Below, piece by piece: positions 7,636 to 14,080 of a stretch of DNA of 26,924 nt (its first letter is position 1; each line of letters starts with the position of its first letter). Both the position numbers and the translations under genes were made by a program. Origin of the DNA: SIAJ01 sp036266155. Lineage in GTDB: Bacteria; Planctomycetota; Planctomycetia; Gemmatales; Gemmataceae. The notes under the pieces are model-generated. The model searched no databases and had not been told where the DNA came from. It saw only the letters and a list, made by a program, of their open reading frames with translations. Where the stretch lies: NCBI GenBank assembly GCA_036266155.1, contig DATANR010000144.1, positions 1 to 26,924 of the forward strand, given 5' to 3'.

Positions 7636-8409
7636 ATGGAGACTCCGAAACCGGCGATCTTCATTGGCTCGTCAAGCGAGGGGCTGGAGGTTGCGCGCGA
7701 GATCGAATTGCAACTCCAAACCGTCGCTGAACCCACGATCTGGAAAGATGGCTTTTTTACGCTGGGCAGCGGCACTCTGGAGTCGCTGGTCGATGCACTC
7801 GGCCAGTTCGATTTCGCCATCATGGTGTTGTCTCCGGATGACCTACTGGAAAGCCGGGCCCAGAGCTACTCTTCGCCCCGCGACAACGTCCTTTTCGAGT
7901 TGGGCCTTTTCATGGGCCGTCTCGGCCGCCGGCGGACCTTCATCGTGAGTGAGGAGGCTGCTAACCTGAAACTCCCCTCCGACCTGGCGGGGATCGCGCG
8001 GGCTACCTATCGCCACCGCCAGAACCTGTCGGCGGCGCTTTCGCCCGCGTGTACGCCGATCATCAAGGCAATTCAGTCCCTCGGTCAGCTTCCGGGACGG
8101 GCGAATGTCCCGCCGACCTTTTCCGGACAATGGGAGGATCTCGACTGCAGTCCGCGCTACGTGCTGAGTCTCGAACAAGAGGGCGTCAGCGTGTCCGGTA
8201 GCTACAGCTGGAAAGCCGGCAAGCTAAAGGGCGACATCGGCGAACACGGCGCGCTCGATCTTCGGTGGGAGCAAAACGACGGGAAAACTGGCGGAGGCGT
8301 TCTGTCACTTGCTACAGACGGACAGCGACTCGACGGCGCCTGGTGGTACGATCTCAACAGCGGCGACGCTCGGCACCGACCCTGGCACTTCAAGCGGCTC
8401 TCGGAGTGA
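7636..8409 (+). CDS. TIR-like (CAP12/Pycsar-type) domain protein with C-terminal beta-barrel-like domain
   Basis: 257 residues. Residues about 6-125 match the 'predicted nucleotide-binding, TIR-like' family that includes the TIR parts of Cap12 and Pycsar effectors. IFIGSSSE (8-15) forms the first strand and loop. WKDGFFTLGSGTLESL lies in the BB-loop region, and RDNVLFELGLFMGRLG carries the likely catalytic Glu (E88). Related TIR domains degrade NAD+ when activated; that activity is inferred here. Residues about 162-255 form a second domain rich in GxW, G-S-Y and G-A-W strand motifs, resembling small calycin/lipocalin-like barrels that bind ligands. GGAGG is 7 bases upstream of the ATG. No cyclase, STING or other defence partner is in the window, so it would work alone or with genes elsewhere. 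A role in phage defence is a hypothesis. Confidence 0.82.
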   Translation: METPKPAIFIGSSSEGLEVAREIELQLQTVAEPTIWKDGFFTLGSGTLESLVDALGQFDFAIMVLSPDDLLESRAQSYSSPRDNVLFELGLFMGRLGRRRTFIVSEEAANLKLPSDLAGIARATYRHRQNLSAALSPACTPIIKAIQSLGQLPGRANVPPTFSGQWEDLDCSPRYVLSLEQEGVSVSGSYSWKAGKLKGDIGEHGALDLRWEQNDGKTGGGVLSLATDGQRLDGAWWYDLNSGDARHRPWHFKRLSE

Positions 8410-8748
8410 ATCGAGGTGTTTCTTGCCGGCTACTTGTGGGGAAAAGTGTCCCCACAAACAGCGTGGGGCAACTCGATGGCGCGGAGATGGACGAGAGCTC
8501 CGGCTGAACCATCCACTCCACCCAACCGGGGCGGCAGGACGTGGTTCCAAGGTTCATGACTTCGCGCCGCCCCCGCGGGTGAGCGGGGCCGGACGGCTTC
8601 GTTTTCGTGCTCCGAGGAGGAGAGAGGGAAACAGCCGGCGCTTATTCACCCAATCCTGACCGGCGATTGCGACATCCCTAGAATCGCACTCAGCGGTCGG
8701 GAGCGGTCCGCGTTGGACGGCCCCACCTGCCACTTCTTTGAGGCACAC
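8410..8748. other. 339-base spacer without a gene
   Basis: I see no coding sequence with family resemblance or a ribosome binding site here. Besides the hairpin at 8434-8457, there is a GC-rich hairpin CCCCGC/GCGGGG (8571-8588). A purine-rich run follows at about 8615-8635 (gaggaggagagaggg). No clear promoter for the next gene could be picked. Confidence 0.4.
8434..8457 (+). terminator. hairpin after the TIR gene (probable terminator)
   Basis: A perfect 8-bp stem TTGTGGGG/CCCCACAA encloses an 8-nt loop, 24 bases after the stop codon of the TIR-like gene. There is no U-tract, so an intrinsic terminator is likely but not certain. Confidence 0.5.
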
Positions 8749-9126
8749 ATGAAGACGATCCTATCGGCAGCGTTGGTGCTCGGGCTCTGCGGTTTTGCGA
8801 GCGCGGCAGACAAGGCGGACCCCGTTGGCACGTGGAAGTGCGAGTACAAGATCGGCGACATGAAGCGGACGTCCGAATTGACGATCAAGAAGGACGGCGA
8901 CAACTTCGCCGGCACGATGAGCTGGCCGGATCAGAAGGACGAGAAACTCAAGGACCTGAAGCTGAAGGACGGTACGCTCACCTTCTCCGCCGTGCGGAAG
9001 CTCAAGGATATGGAGCTCACCGTCGAGTACAAGCTGACGATTGACGGGGACAACCTCAAGGGGAAAGGCGCGGTCATGACGCAAGAGTTCGACATCGAAG
9101 GGAAGCGGGAGAAGAAGGACAAGTAG
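8749..9126 (+). CDS. small secreted beta-barrel-like (lipocalin/calycin-like) protein
   Basis: A 125-residue protein. MKTILSAALVLGLCGFASAA is a clear signal peptide, with cleavage expected near residues 19-20. The mature part begins ADPVGTWKCEYK and alternates charged strands with turns (KKDGDNFAGTMSW, LKDGTLTFSA, TIDGDNLKGKG), as in small calycin-like barrels. It is very rich in Lys and Asp and has one Cys in the mature part. ATG 8749 is preceded only by a weak GAGG, but the signal peptide supports it. The PhyH-type gene starts 30 bases downstream, so the two may be co-transcribed. The function is unknown; such small exported proteins recur in planctomycetes and the barrel fold is an inference. 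Confidence 0.75.
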   Translation: MKTILSAALVLGLCGFASAADKADPVGTWKCEYKIGDMKRTSELTIKKDGDNFAGTMSWPDQKDEKLKDLKLKDGTLTFSAVRKLKDMELTVEYKLTIDGDNLKGKGAVMTQEFDIEGKREKKDK

Positions 9127-9156
9127 CGTTTGTTGGGCTACCCGGCGCCGACAACG

Positions 9157-9858
9157 ATGCTCGACCGCGCACAACTCCATCGCGATGGCTACGCTCTGCT
9201 TCGCGGAGGAATTCCGGACGAATGGCTGAAGGGACTTCGCACCGCATTTGACGCGGGAGTGCGACCGTCGGACCAATGGCCCGTGCCACGCGGGGCGGAT
9301 TGGCGTCATTCGCTGTTGGACCTCGATCCGACGGTGCGGGCCGTGTGTCGACTGCCGGAATTGTTGGAGGGTGTCGGCGAATTGATCGGCGAGCGGTTCT
9401 TCCTCGCGCAAGTGGAGGGCCGCGAGCCGTTGGTGCGCGGCGGCCAGCAGAAGCTGCACCGCGATCTGTCGGCTCAGCGGCCCGGCGATACGGTGATGGT
9501 TCTCGCCTATTTCGACGACTATGGCCCCGAGAACGGCGCGACTCGGATTATCCCCGGCACCCACTGCCCCACGCCGGATGAGCCGCCGATCGACTTCAAT
9601 GACGAGTCGCGCTCCATGCAACTCTCCGGTGCCGCCGGCGACATCCTCGTGTTCGATGCCGATCTGGTTCACGCAGGCAGCCGGAACCGCAATGGAGCGC
9701 GGCGTCGCACGATCTTGATCGGCTATCGGGCCGAGCCGCTCTACGCTGCCGATCGCCAGACGATGAATCTCCGCAGCATCCGCATGGAAACGGCCGAGTG
9801 GTTCGATCCGATAGAACAAATCGCCGGTCATTGGAAGTCGAGCGCATTCGTGGCATAA
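9157..9858 (+). CDS. phytanoyl-CoA dioxygenase (PhyH) family protein
   Basis: 233 residues of the Fe(II)/2-oxoglutarate-dependent PhyH family. The facial triad is visible: H101 and D103 in KLHRD, and H172 in LVHAGS. An Arg-rich RRRTI ten residues further on would bind 2-oxoglutarate. YFDDYGPENGATRIIPGTH is the typical core sequence between them. The start is uncertain: ATG 9157 gives the family's usual beginning (RAQLHRDGYALLRG), while a TTG at 9130 is also open. The last two codons and the stop lie inside the left arm of a perfect 27-bp palindrome (9849-9909), so the C-terminal Val-Ala is written by that element. The substrate is unknown; relatives hydroxylate small secondary metabolites, lipids or amino acids. 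Confidence 0.85.
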   Translation: MLDRAQLHRDGYALLRGGIPDEWLKGLRTAFDAGVRPSDQWPVPRGADWRHSLLDLDPTVRAVCRLPELLEGVGELIGERFFLAQVEGREPLVRGGQQKLHRDLSAQRPGDTVMVLAYFDDYGPENGATRIIPGTHCPTPDEPPIDFNDESRSMQLSGAAGDILVFDADLVHAGSRNRNGARRRTILIGYRAEPLYAADRQTMNLRSIRMETAEWFDPIEQIAGHWKSSAFVA

Positions 9859-9909
9859 CATTCCGATGTTGTGCTACTGATAAGCACAACATCGGAATGT
9901 TATGCCACG
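9849..9909. repeat. perfect 27-bp palindrome with 7-nt loop, overlapping the PhyH-type stop codon
   Basis: The arms at 9849-9875 and 9883-9909 are perfectly complementary over 27 bp, with loop ACTGATA. The left arm includes the last codons and TAA of the dioxygenase gene. The stem is unusually long and free of mismatches and has no U-tract. It could act as a terminator or RNA-stabilising element, or it may be a recent inverted duplication or an insertion scar. Confidence 0.9.
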
Positions 9910-9941
9910 TGCCGTCACTCCGTAACATCCCACGCCGGCGC

Positions 9942-9970
9942 TTCCGGTCGCCACCTCGCCGTCGTATACT
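9942..9970 (+). promoter_or_regulatory. possible sigma70-type promoter for the WD40 gene
   Basis: TATACT at 9965-9970 is one base from the -10 consensus and lies 42 bases before the ATG. A poor -35 candidate (TTCCGG, 9942-9947) is 17 bases upstream of it. Only the -10 is persuasive. Confidence 0.3.
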
Positions 9971-10012
9971 CTTCCCCATCACAACTGCACCTCCGCATCG
10001 AGGTTCGACATC

Positions 10013-13000
10013 ATGATCGCGTCCCGGCTCATCGCCGCTCTCGTTGTCGCTTCGCTTCCAATCGTTGGCTTCGCTCAGGAAAAGGGCCCTTCTGCCGAAG
10101 AAGTGCAGGCGCTCAAGAAGACGTTCGACGAAGAGAGGGCAGGGGCCATCGAGAAGAAGTTCCCAGCCAGCGCGCTCGAGCGGGCCGACGAGTTGGCCAA
10201 ACAGGCCGACGAGGCGGTAAAGGCGGGAAAGCTCGCGGCCGCTGGTCAATTCTTGCGTGAAGCCCGTTGGCTGGTTCCGTATGTGCCGACCGACTTGCCG
10301 CCGAACGTCGATCGCGTGCTCGGCATCGCGCGCATGCGGCATGGCGACCACGTCCTCGGCGTCGTGTTTTCACCGAACGGCAAACAGCTCGCGACGGCTT
10401 CACGCGACGCGACGGTGAAGATCTGGGACCTCGGCAATGGTCGCGAGTTGCGGACCTACCGTGGGTCGAAGGACCCCGTGCGGGCGATCGCTTGGTCGCG
10501 TGACGGGAAGTGGGTCGCCTCGACCGCGGGCAACGAGATTCACATCTGGGACCCGGAGTCGGGCAAGCTCAAGACGGCACTCAAGGGGCACGACAAACCG
10601 GCTTCCGCCATCGCCTTCGCACCGGACGGGCAGACGCTCGCATCGGGCTCCGACGACACGTCAGTGCGTCTGTGGGACCTGGCGAAGGGAACGGAGACGG
10701 CCAACCTCAACGCCGACTTCGACAAGAAGCAAAAGAACCAGGTGAATGCGATCACCTTTAGCCCCAACGGCAAGCTGGTCGCCGCGGTCAACGGCAACGG
10801 ACAATTGCAGATTTGGAACCCGGGCCTGGAGAAAGCCAAACGGCTCGTCAGCGGGTTCGACGCACATCCACCGGGGCCGGCCTATCAAGTGGCGTTCGGC
10901 AAGGATACGTCGATCATCTATACGTCCGGCACGGATAGCCTGGCGAAGCAGTGGGTCGGTCTTGGGCCGGACGGCGAGACGATCCCCGGTCACGGCCGGC
11001 CGACCAAGTTGGAAGGGCATACGCAAAATGTGACCGCTCTCGCGGTGTCGCAGGACGGCAAGTTCCTGGCTACGGGCTCGTCAGACAAGACGATTCGGTT
11101 ATGGGACATGACGGGCACGTCGGCACGGCTGGCCCGCGTGTACCAGGGGCATTCCGAGGAAGTGGCGAGCCTGGCGTTCTCGCCAGATGGACAGACGCTG
11201 GCCTCGGGCAGCAACGATCAGAGCGTCCGGTTGTGGCGCGTGTCGCTGGCCGACGAACATCAAAATTTCGCGGATCACACGGCCTACGTCTGGACGGCGG
11301 CGTTCAGCCCAGACGGCAAGATGTTTGCCGATGCCGGCGTCGACAAGGTGGTTTACCTTCGCGACACGGCGGGCAAGGTGCTGCACAAGCTGGAGGGACA
11401 CACCGGCCCCGTAACGGCAGTCGCCTTCAGCGCCGACAGTTCGAAGCTCGCGTCCGTGGGCGGCGACCAGGTCGTCCGCATCTGGAAGACGAGCGACGGC
11501 AAGCTGATCAAGGAACTCAAGGGGCACACTGGTCCGATCATGGCCGTCGCTTTTGGCGGCAACGATTTGCTCATCACCGGCGGCATCGACAAGACGGCAC
11601 GCGTTTGGGACGTCAACCAGGATCAGCCCAAAATGACTTTGCCCGCCAACAAGTCGATGATCGGCGCCGTTGCCTTGCGTGCCGACGGCAAGCAAGCCAT
11701 GGTCGGCACGGCTGACGGCATGTTGCGCATCTATGACTTGAGCGAGGCCAATCCGAAGGAAACGGCCGCGTTCACCGCGCACCTGGCGGGCGTTGGCGAC
11801 ATTGTTTACGGACCGGACGGGACCAAAATTGCGACGTGCGGCGGCGACGGGCTGGTCAAATACTGGAATCTTAGCGGCGCTCCCGTCCCGCCGATTCTCG
11901 CGGAGTTCAAGGGGCACAACAAGCCGGTCAGTTCCGTGGCGTTCAATTCCGACGGGCGGTTTCTCGTGTCCGGCGGCGGCGATAATGTGGTTCGTGTCTG
12001 GGATCTGGCCACCAAGACCGAGCTGCGAGCGCTGCGGGGGCATCTCGACTGGATCAGCTCCGTGGCCTTCGGGACAAATGGTCGGACGCTGCTGTCCGCG
12101 AGCGTGGACAAGACCGTCAAAGTGTGGGAATTGTCGAGCGGTGAGACGGCCAAGCCGGTGGGGCACAGCCGGCGCTTGAACACGATTGCTGTGAGTGCCG
12201 ACGGTCGCTGGGTCGCCAGCGGTTCCGAGGATCGGACCATCAAGATCTGGGACGCAGCCGCGGGCATGGAAGCGTTTACCCTGGATGCCGGCGCTGGCGG
12301 CCACGACGCGGACGTCACATCGGTGGCCTTCGATCCGACGGGTAAGAAACTGGTCTCGGGTGGCGACGACCGCAAAATCGTTATCTGGGATCTGGTGGCG
12401 CGCAAGCCGATCACGACCTTGGCTGTCGATCAGCGCATCCCCTTCTTGATCTGGTCCTCCAAGGGCGATAAGTTCGTCGCCTGGCAGAGTTCGAAGCGCG
12501 GCGACGCGGAGACGAACAATTTCAAGTCTTACGATCCGACGGGCAAGCCGTTGAATTCGCTCGACCTCAAGGATCGCGCCGTTTTGTGCACAACGTTTAC
12601 GACCGACGGTGAGATGGCGGCCCTGGGCTTCGCCGACGGTTCGGTGCAACTCTGGAACCTGAAATCCAACGAACGCGTGGGCGGCGACTGGGCGGCTTTC
12701 ATGGCGGACCTGGGCGACATCGGCGTGACGCCGGACAAGAAAAAGGTCGTCGCCATTGATGCGAAGCTGACCGTCAAGATCTACGACGTGGCCAAGAAGG
12801 AGGTCGTGAAGACCTTCGAGGCCCATAAGTCCGGATTGCCGGGCCTCATGGTCGGCCCCGACGGATCGCGGTTCGCGACCTACTCGGACAACGGCGAGGT
12901 CAAGCTTTGGGAAACGGATACAGGCAAGGAACTGCGAACCTGGTCGCTGCCGACGCCGGTGCGCAACCTCGCCTTCAGCGCCGATGGCAAGAAACTCATC

Positions 13001-13045
13001 ACGGCCAATGGCGATACGACGATGTATGTGCTTAACTTGCCTTAG
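10013..13045 (+). CDS. secreted WD40-repeat protein with about 20 repeats
   Basis: 1010 residues. A signal peptide (MIASRLIAALVVASLPIVGFAQ) is followed by a charged helical segment to about residue 85. The rest is WD40 repeats to the C-terminus. I count about 20 repeat ends of the type IWD, LWD or VWE (for example VKIWDLGNG, VRLWDLAKG, IRLWDMTG, VRVWDLATK, VKLWETDTG). These are separated by FSPDGK-like turns and GH...V starts. That number fits three seven-bladed propellers. Some blades are degenerate. There is no fused kinase domain, unlike many planctomycete WD40 proteins. GAGG about ten bases upstream supports ATG 10013. The protein is probably a periplasmic or surface scaffold for protein contacts; the partners are unknown. 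Confidence 0.9.
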   Translation: MIASRLIAALVVASLPIVGFAQEKGPSAEEVQALKKTFDEERAGAIEKKFPASALERADELAKQADEAVKAGKLAAAGQFLREARWLVPYVPTDLPPNVDRVLGIARMRHGDHVLGVVFSPNGKQLATASRDATVKIWDLGNGRELRTYRGSKDPVRAIAWSRDGKWVASTAGNEIHIWDPESGKLKTALKGHDKPASAIAFAPDGQTLASGSDDTSVRLWDLAKGTETANLNADFDKKQKNQVNAITFSPNGKLVAAVNGNGQLQIWNPGLEKAKRLVSGFDAHPPGPAYQVAFGKDTSIIYTSGTDSLAKQWVGLGPDGETIPGHGRPTKLEGHTQNVTALAVSQDGKFLATGSSDKTIRLWDMTGTSARLARVYQGHSEEVASLAFSPDGQTLASGSNDQSVRLWRVSLADEHQNFADHTAYVWTAAFSPDGKMFADAGVDKVVYLRDTAGKVLHKLEGHTGPVTAVAFSADSSKLASVGGDQVVRIWKTSDGKLIKELKGHTGPIMAVAFGGNDLLITGGIDKTARVWDVNQDQPKMTLPANKSMIGAVALRADGKQAMVGTADGMLRIYDLSEANPKETAAFTAHLAGVGDIVYGPDGTKIATCGGDGLVKYWNLSGAPVPPILAEFKGHNKPVSSVAFNSDGRFLVSGGGDNVVRVWDLATKTELRALRGHLDWISSVAFGTNGRTLLSASVDKTVKVWELSSGETAKPVGHSRRLNTIAVSADGRWVASGSEDRTIKIWDAAAGMEAFTLDAGAGGHDADVTSVAFDPTGKKLVSGGDDRKIVIWDLVARKPITTLAVDQRIPFLIWSSKGDKFVAWQSSKRGDAETNNFKSYDPTGKPLNSLDLKDRAVLCTTFTTDGEMAALGFADGSVQLWNLKSNERVGGDWAAFMADLGDIGVTPDKKKVVAIDAKLTVKIYDVAKKEVVKTFEAHKSGLPGLMVGPDGSRFATYSDNGEVKLWETDTGKELRTWSLPTPVRNLAFSADGKKLITANGDTTMYVLNLP

Positions 13046-13069
13046 CCGACTCGGCCGATCGCTGAGATG

Positions 13070-13162
13070 AAGAAGATTAGGATTGGGATGGAGATTGAGA
13101 TTGGGACCGGAGCCGAGCGGATCGAGCCGACTCCCAATCTCAATCCCAATCCTAATCTTCTT
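13070..13162. repeat. long inverted repeat of GATTGGGA-type units after the WD40 gene
   Basis: The left arm (13070-13106, 37 nt) and right arm (13132-13162, 31 nt) are perfectly complementary except for a 6-nt insertion (GGAGAT type) in the left arm, which looks like a small tandem duplication. The arms are built from ATTGGGA/ATTGAGA units. The element begins 24 bases after the WD40 stop codon and may act as its terminator; there is no U-tract. Confidence 0.85.
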
Positions 13163-13258
13163 GAGTGGAGTTCAAGCCATCATTGGCAGGAACCGATTGG
13201 CCCCGAGCCGCGTCCAACCCTTGATCCCGCCTTCCCCAATCCTTTCGAGGTGATTCGC

Positions 13259-13948
13259 ATGCGTGTTCGTTTTTTGCTTATTCCCGCCGTATTGCTTGGT
13301 TTTTTCGTCTCCCTCGCCATCCCGGCGGACAAGGCGGATGCCTCCAAGGATGCACTCAAGGCTCTGAATGAGTTCGTTGGGCAGTGGAAAGGCAACGGCG
13401 AGTCCAAGTCCGGCAAGACCGAATTGTGGAAAGAGTCGGCCGAGTGGTCGTGGGACCTCAAGGGCGAGGAACCCGCCTTGAAGGTGAAATTCGACGGCGC
13501 CAAGCAGTATTCCGAAGGCCGGCTGACTTATCTGGCGGATAAGAAAAAATACCAACTGGTCGCCAAGGACGCGGACAAAAAGGACCAGACCTTCACCGGC
13601 GAGATCAAGGCCAAGAAGCTGATCCTGACTCGCGACGACGCAGAAACGAAGGATAAATACACGATCGAAATGAGCACCAATAACGAGGGCGCTCGCTTCG
13701 TGTACAACGTCGCCGTCCAGAAGAAGGGCGTCGGCATCGCCAAGAAGCTGGCCGAGGTGGGCCTGACCAAGGAAGGGGCCTCGCTGGCGGGTGGCAAGAA
13801 GAACGAGTGCATCGTCACCGGCGGACTCGGGACCATGGCCGTGTCGTACAACGGCAAGACGTATTACGTGTGCTGCTCCGGCTGCCGTGACGAGTTCAAC
13901 GCGAACCCGAAGAAGTACGTCGACGAGTACGAGAAGAACAAAAAGTAG
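13259..13948 (+). CDS. secreted protein with C-terminal YHS/TRASH-like metal-binding motif
   Basis: 229 residues. The frame is open from 13067, but that part crosses the inverted repeat. ATG 13259 has GAGG 8 bases upstream and begins a signal peptide (MRVRFLLIPAVLLGFFVSLA). Residues about 35-165 are a beta-rich region (VGQWKGNGESKSG, FTGEIKAKKLIL) of lipocalin-like character. The last 47 residues read ECIVTG, then YNGKTYYVCCSGC (Cys 184, 205, 206, 209), then FNANPKKYV. This is the pattern of YHS/TRASH domains, which bind transition metals through Cys. A periplasmic metal-sensing, carrying or sequestering role is inferred. An intrinsic terminator follows at 13977. Confidence 0.82.
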   Translation: MRVRFLLIPAVLLGFFVSLAIPADKADASKDALKALNEFVGQWKGNGESKSGKTELWKESAEWSWDLKGEEPALKVKFDGAKQYSEGRLTYLADKKKYQLVAKDADKKDQTFTGEIKAKKLILTRDDAETKDKYTIEMSTNNEGARFVYNVAVQKKGVGIAKKLAEVGLTKEGASLAGGKKNECIVTGGLGTMAVSYNGKTYYVCCSGCRDEFNANPKKYVDEYEKNKK

Positions 13949-13976
13949 TCGTTGATTTGGTAATAAGTTACGGAGA

Positions 13977-14006
13977 GCCTGCGGCGAATGGCCGCGGGCC
14001 CTTTTT
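13977..14006 (+). terminator. intrinsic terminator of the YHS/TRASH-type gene
   Basis: A 9-bp stem (GCCTGCGGC/GCCGCGGGC, one G-T pair) with loop GAATG is followed by CC and five T residues, 28 bases after the stop codon. Confidence 0.85.
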
Positions 14007-14029
14007 GTTGGGTTCGTCAATCGCCAAGG

Positions 14030-14059
14030 AAAAAGGCCCGCGACTGATGGTCGCGGGCC
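14030..14059 (-). terminator. intrinsic terminator of the EF-hand gene
   Basis: On the minus strand a perfect 10-bp stem (GGCCCGCGAC/GTCGCGGGCC) is followed by five T residues (complement of 14030-14034). It lies about 20 bases after the stop at 14081 and stands back to back with the plus-strand terminator at 13977. Confidence 0.85.
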
Positions 14060-14080
14060 TTGGCAATATTCTTCGTTGGA

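Noticed and set aside
7239..7730. Plus-strand open frame of 163 codons across the spacer and the TIR start
   Set aside because: It overlaps two well-supported genes, has no ribosome binding site and no recognisable domain.
7636..8409. A complete CBASS or Pycsar operon
   Set aside because: The neighbouring genes are a TPP enzyme and a small secreted protein; no cyclase or accessory gene is seen, so only an orphan effector is supported.
11099..12826. Minus-strand open frame of 575 codons
   Set aside because: Antisense to the WD40 repeats; its own repeat-like look only mirrors them.
13067..13258. N-terminal extension of the YHS/TRASH protein
   Set aside because: It translates the inverted repeat into N-P-N-P low complexity and would bury the signal peptide.
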